Shown here one piece after another: positions 54,012-62,813 of a DNA stretch of 64,000 nucleotides (positions are counted from its first letter, which is position 1; every line of letters begins with the position of its first letter). The stretch lies in NCBI GenBank assembly GCA_021373185.1, contig JAJFTF010000007.1:52829-116828 (forward strand), written 5' to 3'. Position numbers and translations under genes: made by a program. The notes beneath the pieces are model-generated. The model worked only from the letters and a program-made list of their open reading frames with translations, was not told the origin of the DNA and searched no databases. This DNA is from Betaproteobacteria bacterium (lineage in GTDB: Bacteria > Pseudomonadota > Gammaproteobacteria > Burkholderiales > Sulfuricellaceae).

Positions 54012-55079
54012 CTACTTGTTCATCTTTTTGATCAGCTCACTCATCGGCGTTTTCATTTTCCCCAAAGGATTGCCGAGGTCTGATGCGGCGATTTTCTTTC
54101 GCATGGCCAGATGGGTATAGATTGCCGTGCTTTTCGGATCGGCGTGGCCCAGCAACTCCTGCCTGGTCAGAATGTCGACGTCCGACTCAAGCAGCTCGGT
54201 GCCAAACAGGTGGCGCATGGCATGCGGGTGCAGCTGCTCCTCCGGTACGCCGGCCACTCTGCCGTATTTCTTCACCATGTCACGAATTGCCCAGGTTGAA
54301 AGCCGTCTGCGCTCGCCGATGTATTCATGCGGCGGGCAGTTCCGATTCATCATGCTGACGAACAGCACCTGGTCGCCATTCGGCAATGTCCGGTCGATCT
54401 CTTTCAGGTCGGGATGCTCCAGGTAGACGCGCAGCAGCATCTCCGCCGACTCGGGCACCGGCACCATGCGTTCCTTGTCGCCCTTCTCGCGCACCTTCAG
54501 CACCATGCGCACCTTCTTGTTTAGCTCGGCGCCGGACAAATTGCTCTCATTGAGATTGACCAGCCCTTTCGCCCGCAGCCCGCAGCCCAGGAAGATAGAC
54601 AGGATCGCGCCGTCGCGCACCCCCTCGAAGGTAGAAAAGTCCGGGCCCCACATCAGGCGCTCGGCATTTTCCAGCGTGATCAAGCGTGGAATCTTGCGGC
54701 CAGAGTTCGGCGAAGGCAGATCGGCGGCGGGATTATGCGCAATATGGCCGTTTTGATGCGCCCACTTGAAGAATTCGCGCACGGCAGAGACATAAGGGCG
54801 GCGCCCAACCGGCCCGATGCCTTTTTTATGCAACCAGATGCCGGAGAAAATCACCAGTTCATCCCGTGTGGCCAGCAGTGGATCGCGGCCAGCGAAGAAT
54901 TCAACCAGGCGCAGCAGGATATCGCCATAGGCCTGAATGGTTCGGTCGGTGCGTCCACGGTTGTGGCGCTTGTAGGAAAGGAAATCCTCGATCAGGGCGT
55001 TAATCAAAATAATGCCTTCCACCATCCGGGCATGAAAAATCTTTTCCAGCCATAAAATCTGTAGCATGCCAATAAACAT
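54012..55079 (-). CDS. Tyrosine recombinase / integrase
   Basis: 355 residues (start not certain; ATG 55025 would remove 18 residues). N-terminal SAM-like core-binding domain (LIEDFLSYKRHNRGRTDRTI), C-terminal catalytic domain with Arg169 (GLRAKGLV), Lys near 202 (KGDKER), HxxR at 286-289 (HPHAMRH), His312 (LLGHADPKS) and nucleophile Tyr321 (IYTHL). All six catalytic positions are filled, so the enzyme is probably active. It points toward tRNA-Asn about 0.8 kb away, its likely att site. Confidence 0.9.
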   Translation of the reverse strand: MFIGMLQILWLEKIFHARMVEGIILINALIEDFLSYKRHNRGRTDRTIQAYGDILLRLVEFFAGRDPLLATRDELVIFSGIWLHKKGIGPVGRRPYVSAVREFFKWAHQNGHIAHNPAADLPSPNSGRKIPRLITLENAERLMWGPDFSTFEGVRDGAILSIFLGCGLRAKGLVNLNESNLSGAELNKKVRMVLKVREKGDKERMVPVPESAEMLLRVYLEHPDLKEIDRTLPNGDQVLFVSMMNRNCPPHEYIGERRRLSTWAIRDMVKKYGRVAGVPEEQLHPHAMRHLFGTELLESDVDILTRQELLGHADPKSTAIYTHLAMRKKIAASDLGNPLGKMKTPMSELIKKMNK

Positions 55080-55149
55080 TGGCGCATAGCTCTTTTGACT
55101 TTCCTACAGTCGCAGCTCAAAGCAATCGTTATGTTTTTTTCTACCGTCA

Positions 55150-56007
55150 TCACGCACTCTCCAGCTTAAACAAATCACCTCTCTCACTTCCAAGCGCATT
55201 AACACATGCCTCATTCATCCATAACACCTCAGTGCGTAGCGCAGTTCCTCTACTGGCTGAAATTCTTGCGCTGGTGCTGCGCGATGCCCACCCTTTTAGC
55301 ATGGATCGATAAATATCATTGTCGTAGCCGGTAACCACCACCATACCACTCAATCCGCGTAGCGCGACGAGCAGATCGGCGTGGTCGCTGTCTGTCATTT
55401 CGTGACGGTAATATCCACGCCCAGATCCCTGCAGCACCCGAGTTGATAGAACGTATGGCGGATCTACGAAATGCAAGGTGCCGGGAGCATCGTGGGCGGC
55501 CATCACATCAAGTGCGGGTCTGTTCTCGATCAACACCCCGCTCATCCTCTCGCCGGCAGCGCGAATGGCATCAGGGTATTCCAACCACAGGTGTTGAGCT
55601 GTGCCATAGGCTCTCTTGGTATCAATCCTGAAACCAGTGATTCCTTTTGTAGCGCCAGCTGAACCAAAGCCCATTTGCGCACGAATACAGAGACGCCTGG
55701 CGCGTTCGATCGGATCGTCCACCGGTTCCCATGCCAAATTAAATTCATCGCGAGCGTAGGGCGTCAAGACAATCTGGCGAATAAGCACTGCTCTCTGTTC
55801 GGGATCTCGCAGCACACGAAAAAAGCTCGCTACTTCGTCGTCCAAGTCGTTGTATACCTCGGAATAGGATCGCGGCTTCTGCAGCAACACACCAGCCGCG
55901 CCGCCGAATGGCTCGACATAGCAGGTGTGGGGCGGAAAATGCTTCATTACCCATGGCGCCAATCGAAATTTAGATCCGTGATATCGAAGTGCAGGACGGA
56001 TATTCAT
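55150..56007 (-). CDS. D12-class DNA adenine methyltransferase (Dam-like)
   Basis: 285 residues from the ATG giving MNIRPALRYHGSKFRLAPW. SAM-binding EPFGGAAGVL and catalytic FVDPPYVLS are the two D12/Dam motifs, and YHGSK at the N-terminus is typical of phage Dam-type enzymes. It makes N6-methyladenine, probably at a short site. No restriction enzyme is nearby, so it is an orphan, likely for protection or origin control. The iteron array begins 40 nt upstream of its start. Confidence 0.9.
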   Translation of the reverse strand: MNIRPALRYHGSKFRLAPWVMKHFPPHTCYVEPFGGAAGVLLQKPRSYSEVYNDLDDEVASFFRVLRDPEQRAVLIRQIVLTPYARDEFNLAWEPVDDPIERARRLCIRAQMGFGSAGATKGITGFRIDTKRAYGTAQHLWLEYPDAIRAAGERMSGVLIENRPALDVMAAHDAPGTLHFVDPPYVLSTRVLQGSGRGYYRHEMTDSDHADLLVALRGLSGMVVVTGYDNDIYRSMLKGWASRSTSARISASRGTALRTEVLWMNEACVNALGSERGDLFKLESA

Positions 56008-56047
56008 AGTGTCAGCAACCCTTCTCAAAACACCCACACGCATTTCC

Positions 56048-56412
56048 ACCCGTGGATCCGTGGATGGGTGGTTATCTGCGCGTAAATCGTTGATAAACAA
56101 TAAGAACACAATCCACGGAATCCCCGAAAACACGTGGATGACCGGTGGAAACCCGTGGATGCTTTTTTAAGCAGTTGTAAAAACCCGTGGATGGGGCTTT
56201 GCTGCTTTTCCTTCCCTGTTTCTCTACTTTCTTCTTCTTTATCAATTATTAAGAGAGAGAGATAAAGGGAGGAGCGGGAAACAGCGTCCGTGTAGAAAAC
56301 CGGAGAAGCCGTGTAGATCGAAGCGCAACCCGTGGATAAACGACCCCAACCCGTGGATGGTGTCGCTTCCAGAATCAACGACTTACCATAAAAAAAACTG
56401 ATAACCACGGGT
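56048..56412. repeat. Iteron array ACCCGTGGAT, candidate replication origin
   Basis: Five exact copies of ACCCGTGGAT at 56048-56057, 56151-56160, 56183-56192, 56328-56337 and 56349-56358, all in the same direction. Near copies: CCGTGGAT 56058-56065, CACGTGGAT 56131-56139, and inverted ones at 56111-56118 and 56403-56412. An AT-rich, purine-biased stretch lies at 56215-56275. The array fills the 520-bp gap between the adenine methylase and the primase-helicase genes. Iterons beside a primase-helicase recall the P4 cis replication region. Confidence 0.7.
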
Positions 56413-56527
56413 TTTTGCGCACACCCCTGCCAATCTTTTTGAAAAAAAGGCCAAAGGCCGAACCCCTCCCTTAAAAGGAAGGTGGTGAGCGCGGGGTCAA
56501 CTTCTTGGGGGGTGCGGGGGGTGAGCA

Positions 56528-59260
56528 TCAATACTGGGGCACGTGCGGAGCAGCGTAGAGGCCGTAGAGTGCGAGCTTGGTAATGCTGATGGCTACCAGA
56601 TGCCCCTCGCGACGGTCGCGGATAGTGCGTTCCACCTCCAGCGGCTGGTCGTGGTCATTGGTCATCAGAACGCCAGCGTTGGCCATCTGGCGCTTGAACA
56701 CCCGGTCGGTCTTCACCGGCAGCATGTTCCACTTGTCGCGCAGGCTGTTGGTGTGGGCGATATGGTCCATCACGTGGCTGGTGCGGATCAGCAAGCACTC
56801 CTCGCCCTCCACCGTGTCCCATTTGTACGGGTGTTTGTAGTTGCCGGCCGCCAGCTCCGACAGCACGATCTCCACAATCCACACCCACGGCTCGCGGTCT
56901 GCACTGGTGTCCTTGATATGGCCGTTCATCTCGGAAAGCACATCGTCTTCAAAATCGCCTTGAGAGATATCTAGCCCGGCAAACTCGCACATCAGCCGCC
57001 AGCAGGTGAGGATCGCCGCGTAATTTCCGGCCATGCGCTTTGCGCCCTCGTCGGTGGTGGATCTGGAATGAGACATGCACACCTGGCGCATCTGTGTGTA
57101 AAGCTGCGCCACCTGGTCGCGCTTCAAGCCGGCCAAAAACTCCAGCCACTGCTTCACCGGGAAGCGCGGCAGATCATCCGGCATTAGCGGGCCTTTCTTG
57201 CCCGTCAGCACCGTTTGCACCACCTTGCCCAGCAGCGAGCGCACCGGCACATCCTCGCCGGCCAGCAGCACCGGGGCAGAAAGCAGAAACTCCGTCATGT
57301 CCGAACCGCGCCGGTTCACCGTGTATTGATAGCTCTCCTGCAACATGGCCACGGCCTTGTCGATGATCTCCTGCTTGCGGGCGGAAATTTCCTCCCAGCC
57401 CACCGGGTGCGACGTGTGCGAGATCGAGGTCAGCAGCCGGAACTCGGTTTGCAGCGATTGCCCTGAGAACATCGTGAAAGCGATCGAGCGCTCCAGCCGC
57501 TTGATCAGCACCGACTTGCCCGCGCCCTTGTCGGCCTGCATCACCATGTGTGGCCAGAAGCCGAGAAAAACCTTCAAATGTCCGCCCAATCCCCACACCA
57601 GAGGAATCAGCGCGGCATTCTTGCGAAAAGTACCCTGATAAGCGTTTATCACCCTACCCGCATCGGCCACCGGGCCGGAGGGGAAAGTCAGATTGTGATA
57701 AGGGCATTGCTTGTCCGGCTCGGTGAAATAACAGTCCGGCCCCTGATTCACGATCAGCTTGCCGTCGCGGTACGCCACGCCTACGAAGTTCACCGCATGG
57801 CGCGCGCCGAGGTGCGCCGTGCGCTCAAGAATGCTGACCATGCGCAGGAACGGCGAGCGCTGAAACACCGTGCCGAATTTTTGCCATTGGTCGACGTTGT
57901 GCAGCTTCTCATCCTCCAGCACCTTGCGCTGCAGCACCGGCCCATGGCGCGGCGTCTGCACCGAAACCGCAAACAGCACATTCGGCTGGCTGTCCGGGTC
58001 GCCCGTCATGGTCGACGTGGCGCCGGAAATCGTTACCCTGGACAAAGACGCCACGCGAAAGGTGGCCAGATCGGAATATTTCGGCGTTTCAACGCCAGAC
58101 TCCTCGTCCTTCTCCATCTTGGAAATCAGGCTGGTGAAATCTTCCTTCACCCGAAAGCGCCAATACTGCGCAAAGTCATGGCTGGGCAGATAAACGCGGG
58201 GCTTGCCCATCATCTCGGTACCGGCGCCGGCTTGGCCGGGAATCAGCCACGGCTCCACTTTTCTGAGCGCCACTTTCAACTCAAACGCATTTTTTTCTTT
58301 CAGATAATCGTTGACGTCGTTAATCTCGCCCCACTCGTCCTGGTCGATCATCTGCGCGGCCACATTCATGCCGGTTAAAATCTCGTGCAGCTTCCATGCC
58401 GCCTCCGGGCCGGGGCGATGACCGGCCTGCTGATGCCCATCAGGGAAAGGTGCATCGTTATCCATGCAGATCAGCACCCGCTTGCCGATCAGGAAAGTCC
58501 AGTCGATAGCCGACACATTCAACCCGCGCACCGCAAACGCCGCCGCGCCTTTAATCCCCGCCGTCTCGACCGAAAGCGCATTGATCGGGCTTTCCACCAC
58601 ATAAACCGTGTGCGCAGCGTGCAGGCGCTTGATGTCCGCAGTCCAGCCATAGCCGAACTTCTCGCCCTGCGTCTGCGTCTTCACCCCGCCATTCTTCGCC
58701 GGGTCCAGATAACGCATATCCACCGCCACCACCGTGCCGGGGTTCAACGTCTTCACAATAAAAGCCACCGCCGGCCCGCCGTGCCCCGGCTCGCCCTCTG
58801 CCGCCTTCGGGCTGCACCAGGTGTTAAACCCCACGCTGCCCTTCTCCACCGCCCGGCGCGCCACCTCGTCCGATATCCCGCGCCCCACCAGGTAATCGAT
58901 GGCCGGTGCGCGCTGATCCATGCAGCGCTCGGCAATGTATTCCACCGTGGACTTGGGCTTGCTCTCTTCCTGCGGCTTCTGCCGGTCGAGCGGGATCCCG
59001 TACATCTCATGCAAAAACTTCACCGCCTCGCCAACATCGCTAAAACCCTTCACGAACATCACCAGATCGATGCACGAGCCGCCGACATCGACGCTGGAAA
59101 AATCCTTCCACGACTTGTCCTTGATTGAGAGCGACGGGCTCTTGTCGTCATGGTGCGGGGAGTGATAATTCGCCTTGTCGCCCTTGCCGCGCCGCAGACC
59201 CAACCTGCTGGCCAAGTCGTGCAGATCGGTGCGGTCTTTGAGTTCTTGAATGGTTGCCAT
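56528..59260 (-). CDS. Toprim primase-helicase of the element
   Basis: 910 residues. Residues 1-90 resemble a CHC2 primase zinc finger (NYHSPHHDDKSPSLSIKD) but with most cysteines gone. Toprim domain about 215-300 with Glu in YVVESPINALS and acidic pair in ICMDNDAPF. P-loop MQADKGAGKSVL near 575-585 and following ATPase region for the helicase. Architecture of phage/satellite replication proteins that make primers and unwind DNA. Its neighbour the iteron array is a plausible binding site. Start: ATG 59260. Confidence 0.82.
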   Translation of the reverse strand: MATIQELKDRTDLHDLASRLGLRRGKGDKANYHSPHHDDKSPSLSIKDKSWKDFSSVDVGGSCIDLVMFVKGFSDVGEAVKFLHEMYGIPLDRQKPQEESKPKSTVEYIAERCMDQRAPAIDYLVGRGISDEVARRAVEKGSVGFNTWCSPKAAEGEPGHGGPAVAFIVKTLNPGTVVAVDMRYLDPAKNGGVKTQTQGEKFGYGWTADIKRLHAAHTVYVVESPINALSVETAGIKGAAAFAVRGLNVSAIDWTFLIGKRVLICMDNDAPFPDGHQQAGHRPGPEAAWKLHEILTGMNVAAQMIDQDEWGEINDVNDYLKEKNAFELKVALRKVEPWLIPGQAGAGTEMMGKPRVYLPSHDFAQYWRFRVKEDFTSLISKMEKDEESGVETPKYSDLATFRVASLSRVTISGATSTMTGDPDSQPNVLFAVSVQTPRHGPVLQRKVLEDEKLHNVDQWQKFGTVFQRSPFLRMVSILERTAHLGARHAVNFVGVAYRDGKLIVNQGPDCYFTEPDKQCPYHNLTFPSGPVADAGRVINAYQGTFRKNAALIPLVWGLGGHLKVFLGFWPHMVMQADKGAGKSVLIKRLERSIAFTMFSGQSLQTEFRLLTSISHTSHPVGWEEISARKQEIIDKAVAMLQESYQYTVNRRGSDMTEFLLSAPVLLAGEDVPVRSLLGKVVQTVLTGKKGPLMPDDLPRFPVKQWLEFLAGLKRDQVAQLYTQMRQVCMSHSRSTTDEGAKRMAGNYAAILTCWRLMCEFAGLDISQGDFEDDVLSEMNGHIKDTSADREPWVWIVEIVLSELAAGNYKHPYKWDTVEGEECLLIRTSHVMDHIAHTNSLRDKWNMLPVKTDRVFKRQMANAGVLMTNDHDQPLEVERTIRDRREGHLVAISITKLALYGLYAAPHVPQY

Positions 59261-59305
59261 GGGGATGCCTGGTTAAATGGTTGGGTAAAACTCGTCCAAT
59301 ATCTT

Positions 59306-59626
59306 TTATTGCGCCAGAGTTGGCGTCAGAATCTCTTCCTCGCACTCGTCCATGAGTTCGCGGAATTTCACGTCAGGCACTCTTGGGTAGGTGCTGAGGT
59401 GAAAATCCAGCAACCCTAAGCCGTCATGCTGCATTCCACCGCCGTGGTATGCAGCCATCCGGGCTGCGTACTTGACCACATCGTCAATGGATTCCACATC
59501 CCAAAGCCCTTCCCTAAAATCGGACAGGTATTCCTCTTCGGTCATTCCGCCAAACATTTCTGGTGTCAACTCGATCTCTATTTCCTTCTCGATCGTCACC
59601 CGCACCGTTCGTTTTATCGATTCCAT
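59306..59626 (-). CDS. Hypothetical element protein
   Basis: 106 residues, acidic. Starts with a charged strand (RTVRVTIEKEIEIELTPEMF), followed by a helical part (TEEEYLSDFREGLWDVESI). No family recognised. Last gene before the primase-helicase, 9 nt after the preceding gene. Confidence 0.55.
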   Translation of the reverse strand: MESIKRTVRVTIEKEIEIELTPEMFGGMTEEEYLSDFREGLWDVESIDDVVKYAARMAAYHGGGMQHDGLGLLDFHLSTYPRVPDVKFRELMDECEEEILTPTLAQ

Positions 59627-59635
59627 ATTTACCCC

Positions 59636-59881
59636 CTATGCGACCGGCTTCATCAGTTCGGCCAACGTCGTATTTCCATCACCGCCAAATGGAATGCAAC
59701 GACCATCCCATCCGTTCGGAAGGGACGTTAAAGTCAATTCCGCGTCACCTACGCTGATGCTTGGGTTATCGTCTTCGCCACAGATATCACGCCTTAAATC
59801 TTCAACGACCAAATAGGCATGGTCTGCGTCGTCGGCCATCACAACCGCCACGGTAGTTATTTCAACTAAAAATGCTCTCAT
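59636..59881 (-). CDS. Hypothetical element protein
   Basis: 81 residues, acidic: an N-terminal strand (AFLVEITTVAVVMADDADHAY) and a C-terminal Gly-rich part (NGWDGRCIPFGGDGNT). Resembles small phage proteins of unknown role. Its ATG overlaps the preceding stop by 4 nt. Confidence 0.5.
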   Translation of the reverse strand: MRAFLVEITTVAVVMADDADHAYLVVEDLRRDICGEDDNPSISVGDAELTLTSLPNGWDGRCIPFGGDGNTTLAELMKPVA

Positions 59882-60141
59882 GCCCTCACCTCCACATACT
59901 GGCTAGTCGACGCGCACTTCTTTGCCCCGCCCATCCACTCCAGAACGTCGCTCTTGAGATAGAAAACACGACCTCCCTTGTCTTTCACGAACGGGATGCC
60001 GCCACCCTTGCAGCGCTTGATCTCCAGCCATGCCTCGGAATAGTCGATCACCCTGGCCACCACCTTTTGATTGAATCGCGCCTCGGGCGGCGCTTTCCAG
60101 AAATCCGCCGTATCGACCGGCTTGCTTGATGCTTCGCTCAT
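59878..60141 (-). CDS. Small excisionase/MerR-like DNA-binding protein
   Basis: 87 residues. The segment CKGGGIPFVKDKGGRVFYLKSDVLEWM has the winged-helix pattern of excisionase-type HTH proteins (GGxPxxKxGRxxxYxxxDLxxW). Possibly the directionality factor of one of the two recombinases, or a regulator. Overlaps both neighbours by 4 nt. Confidence 0.6.
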   Translation of the reverse strand: MSEASSKPVDTADFWKAPPEARFNQKVVARVIDYSEAWLEIKRCKGGGIPFVKDKGGRVFYLKSDVLEWMGGAKKCASTSQYVEVRA

Positions 60142-60386
60142 GCCACACCCCCATTAATTTCTACGATCACAGGCCCGTGGCGCATATTTCCAGTCATTCG
60201 CCCATCCAGTTCCGCAATCTCCGCTGCCGACATGTTGTGCCACTTTGAAATGATGAAGTCTCCGCGAAGAAGGCCGCGCGGTTTCCCTCTCTCCGTGCTG
60301 CCGACTGAAATCCCATTGGCCTGACACCAATCTTCTGCGGCGTCTTTCGCCTTGAAATCGCCGGTCTGGTCAAATACGAGCCTCAT
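60138..60386 (-). CDS. Hypothetical element protein
   Basis: 82 residues, mixed charge (DFKAKDAAEDWCQANGISVG; LRGDFIISKWHNMSAAEIAELDG). No family recognised. The N-terminal part suggests a small alpha/beta fold. In the overlapping operon. Confidence 0.5.
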   Translation of the reverse strand: MRLVFDQTGDFKAKDAAEDWCQANGISVGSTERGKPRGLLRGDFIISKWHNMSAAEIAELDGRMTGNMRHGPVIVEINGGVA

Positions 60387-60799
60387 GCCCTATCCCCCTC
60401 AAAAATCAAATCGCCCGTCAGCGCATAGCGCAGCCCGGACTCGTGCCGAAAAGCCCACACCGTGCTGGACTCGGGGCGTAGCAGCAGCGGCGCCATATCC
60501 CAGCCCACCTCCGCCAGACGCGCCAACTGCCGCAACGCTGGCCCATACCCGGAACCATCGGAAAAATCAAAAGCCAGCGCCGTGCTGAAAGGCGCGTCCA
60601 GAATCGCGTCCACCTCCTCCCACGGCACCGGGCAGCCGTCCACCACCTCCGTCAGCCTGCCCTGCACCGCATGGATCGGCGCCAGCAGCACCGTACCGTT
60701 GCGCGCGGCGATCAAGTGACCGAAAGCGCGGTAGATGATGCCGTCGGCAGAAAACGGCACCAGGGCGGAGGTGTGGAGGATGAAAGGGTTGGGGCTCAT
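60383..60799 (-). CDS. Hypothetical element protein
   Basis: 138 residues, no signal peptide or membrane segment. Regular strands and turns (IIYRAFGHLIAARNGTVLLAP; LRYALTGDLIFEGD). No family recognised. In the overlapping operon. Confidence 0.5.
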   Translation of the reverse strand: MSPNPFILHTSALVPFSADGIIYRAFGHLIAARNGTVLLAPIHAVQGRLTEVVDGCPVPWEEVDAILDAPFSTALAFDFSDGSGYGPALRQLARLAEVGWDMAPLLLRPESSTVWAFRHESGLRYALTGDLIFEGDRA

Positions 60800-61026
60800 C
60801 GGTCATCTTCCCGGAAGTGGAAACTCCGCTGTTTTGTGATGAAACACATCGGGCGCTGCTTAATCATTTCGATTACCCCCCCCCTGCTCAGTTGGTGAGC
60901 GGCATATCTGGCCGTTTCCGGTGATATTGCAGCCGCTTCTGCCAAGTCGCGTACACGGTAAAAACACCGTTCACGCATCGCCGTGAAAACAACATCCAGT
61001 GAGCTTTTTGCATTGATATCACTCAT
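60796..61026 (-). CDS. Small winged-helix-like protein
   Basis: 76 residues from the ATG at 61026, which overlaps the methyltransferase stop by 4 nt; longer in-frame starts lie inside the methyltransferase gene. CFYRVRDLAEAAAISPETARYAAHQLSRGGVIE is a winged-helix pattern (helix-turn-helix then wing). Likely a DNA-binding regulator of the element. Confidence 0.6.
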   Translation of the reverse strand: MSDINAKSSLDVVFTAMRERCFYRVRDLAEAAAISPETARYAAHQLSRGGVIEMIKQRPMCFITKQRSFHFREDDR

Positions 61027-62813
61027 GACACCACCCCCTGTGCCACTGAAAGTGCAATCGCCACCGGCCTGACCCATATCGGCGTCAGCGCCAGTTGCAT
61101 GGTTCCGCCTGTCCAGGCCAGCAGCAACGTGCGCCCCATTTCGCTGGCGATGGCTTGCGCGGCTGGGGCGGGTACCGCATTGCCGATGCGTTCGCGCCAT
61201 GCTTGATCGCTGAGTCCGTCCAGTTCGAGATGTTCTTCCGGGTCAACCAGGCCTTGCAGGGCGGCAAGCTCAAGCGTGGTAAACGGGCGGTGCCAGGTGC
61301 CGTCCATTGAGCGGATGATGGCGATGGTTTTTTCGTCGATTCTCGGCATGCGCGGGTCGGCAACAGACCAGCGCCCGTTGTCGTGGCAGGCCGAACTGCT
61401 GACCGCACCGCAGTATTCTTCCCACGGCACCACGCCGTAATGCCCGCCGGTCAGGTAGTGATCGCCTTTGCTGCGGTGCATGGCGCGCGGGTCGGCCACG
61501 GAGAATGCGCCTTGCCCGGTGGTGCTGCCGCTGATGACGGTGTTGGCAAAGTGTTCCCAGTCGGTGACGCTGTATTTGCCGTAGGTTGGCCCGGTGCGCC
61601 GAGGGTCTGCCACCGACATTGCGCCGCCGGCAACGTGGCTGCTGCCGGCCACTACGTTGCTGGTTTTGTCCCAGGCTATGACACGGTACAGGTTGTAATG
61701 GCGGGTGGCGGAAGGCGGCATGCGCGGATCGGCGATGGTGTACTTGCCGCCGCCCGGCGCTGATTGCCCGCTCACTGCACCCATATGGGCGTCGAACTTG
61801 ATTACGCCATACTGGCTGTAGTCCTGTCCGGAGTAGCGTGGATCGGCAACCGAGAAAGCCCCGTTCAGCGGCAAGCTTCGACCGGCAACCACACCGGTAT
61901 GCCCATTCCATTCCCGCACCCCCAACACGCCGCCGCGCATTTCCGGCACGACCAGGTAATCGCGCAGCGCGCCATCCTCGACCGCCAACTTGTTCAGGCT
62001 GCGCCAATCGCTGCCGGCCTCGACAAACGCCAGCCTCACCCACGTTTTCCACATCAGCGCCGGGATGCGGTGCATCGCGCCGCCCAGCGGATCGCCCGGC
62101 ATGGGCATGCGGCCCAGCACAGAGCCAACCGATTGCAGCGGGCGGATGGGCGGCTCGTAAAGGAAGTGCGGCACCTTCTCGATATGCCTGGCCACCATCA
62201 GAAAGCGCTTGCGGCTCTGCGCCAGCCCGCCGATCTGGCCGCAATCGTGCGTCGTCTCGGCGGTAGCGTAGCCGTAGCGCTGCAACAGCGACTGGATTTG
62301 ATCCAGCAAGTGGCGCCCACGGTTGGCGATGCGCGGCACGTTCTCGAAAATCACCAGCTCCGGCAAATCGTCGGCGAAGGCTTCCAGCATCAGCCACACA
62401 CCGCGCAGCGTGAGCCGGTTCAGCGCCTGGTATTTGTCCGTTTTGCTCTTTCCCTCGGAAAGCAGCCCGGAGAACCCCTTGCACGGCGCGGAAAGAAAAA
62501 CGATGTGCGGCCGCTCGTTGCCGGCGGCGCGCTGTATGTCTGCCGGCGTAGACTCGCGCCATCCTGCCGGCGGCTCGAAGCCGTGGAATGCGGTGTACTG
62601 ATCGCGGTCGAACATATCCAGCACCGTGCCGGGTACGCCGGCAAGCGAACTGAAATCCTTGATCGCCGCCGCGTCGACATCGATGCCGCCCAAGCAGCGG
62701 AACCGCGCCAGCGAATTACCGACACGCGCCTCGCCATTGTTGAATCCGGCAGCACCGCCGCCGAGGCCGCAGAACAGGTGAAAGTGGCGAATTTCTACGT
62801 GACTTACGCTCAT
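61023..62813 (-). CDS. C5-cytosine DNA methyltransferase with repeated target-recognition motif
   Basis: 596 residues from the ATG at 62813, fixed by the 4-nt overlap with the upstream gene. C5-MTase motifs: I FHLFCGLGGGAAGF (11-24), IV SAPCKGFSG with catalytic Cys111, VI FENVPRI (156-162), VIII QSRKRFLMVA (199-208), X RIGNAVP (542-548). Residues 297-488 hold five copies of a 30-residue unit ending (S/T)(V/I)ADPR. Normal C5-MTases are 320-450 residues. No restriction partner is present, so probably an orphan for evasion of host restriction. Confidence 0.88.
   Translation of the reverse strand: MSVSHVEIRHFHLFCGLGGGAAGFNNGEARVGNSLARFRCLGGIDVDAAAIKDFSSLAGVPGTVLDMFDRDQYTAFHGFEPPAGWRESTPADIQRAAGNERPHIVFLSAPCKGFSGLLSEGKSKTDKYQALNRLTLRGVWLMLEAFADDLPELVIFENVPRIANRGRHLLDQIQSLLQRYGYATAETTHDCGQIGGLAQSRKRFLMVARHIEKVPHFLYEPPIRPLQSVGSVLGRMPMPGDPLGGAMHRIPALMWKTWVRLAFVEAGSDWRSLNKLAVEDGALRDYLVVPEMRGGVLGVREWNGHTGVVAGRSLPLNGAFSVADPRYSGQDYSQYGVIKFDAHMGAVSGQSAPGGGKYTIADPRMPPSATRHYNLYRVIAWDKTSNVVAGSSHVAGGAMSVADPRRTGPTYGKYSVTDWEHFANTVISGSTTGQGAFSVADPRAMHRSKGDHYLTGGHYGVVPWEEYCGAVSSSACHDNGRWSVADPRMPRIDEKTIAIIRSMDGTWHRPFTTLELAALQGLVDPEEHLELDGLSDQAWRERIGNAVPAPAAQAIASEMGRTLLLAWTGGTMQLALTPIWVRPVAIALSVAQGVVS
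61350..61925 (-). repeat. Five tandem 30-residue coding repeats in the methyltransferase
   Basis: Protein residues 297-326, 335-364, 376-405, 414-443 and 459-488 share the pattern (Y/L)xVxxWxxxxxxVxGxxxxxxGxxS(V/I)ADPR (Phe replaces Trp in the second). Spacers are 8-15 residues. The unit resembles the single YxRLxWDxPsxTVtG segment that precedes motif IX in ordinary C5 methyltransferases, suggesting internal amplification. Confidence 0.8.

Noticed and set aside
56048..56412. CRISPR array
   Set aside because: The repeats are only 10 bp, unevenly spaced and partly inverted, with no constant-length spacers and no cas genes.
56025..56531. 168-residue minus-strand frame between the adenine methylase and the primase-helicase
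   Set aside because: It runs through the iteron array, overlaps the methylase start and primase end, and its composition (Ser, Thr, Phe, His rich, no regular pattern) looks non-coding. The 10-bp repeats fall in different codon phases within it.
57548..59128. Plus-strand frames of 276 and 247 codons opposite the primase-helicase
   Set aside because: Antisense shadows of a GC-rich gene; low-complexity Arg/His/Ala content and no recognisable domain.
61270..62562. Long 430-codon frame on the minus strand inside the cytosine methyltransferase
   Set aside because: Shifted-frame shadow in a GC-rich gene; the product is Arg/Ala/His rich without motifs, while the other frame carries all methyltransferase motifs.
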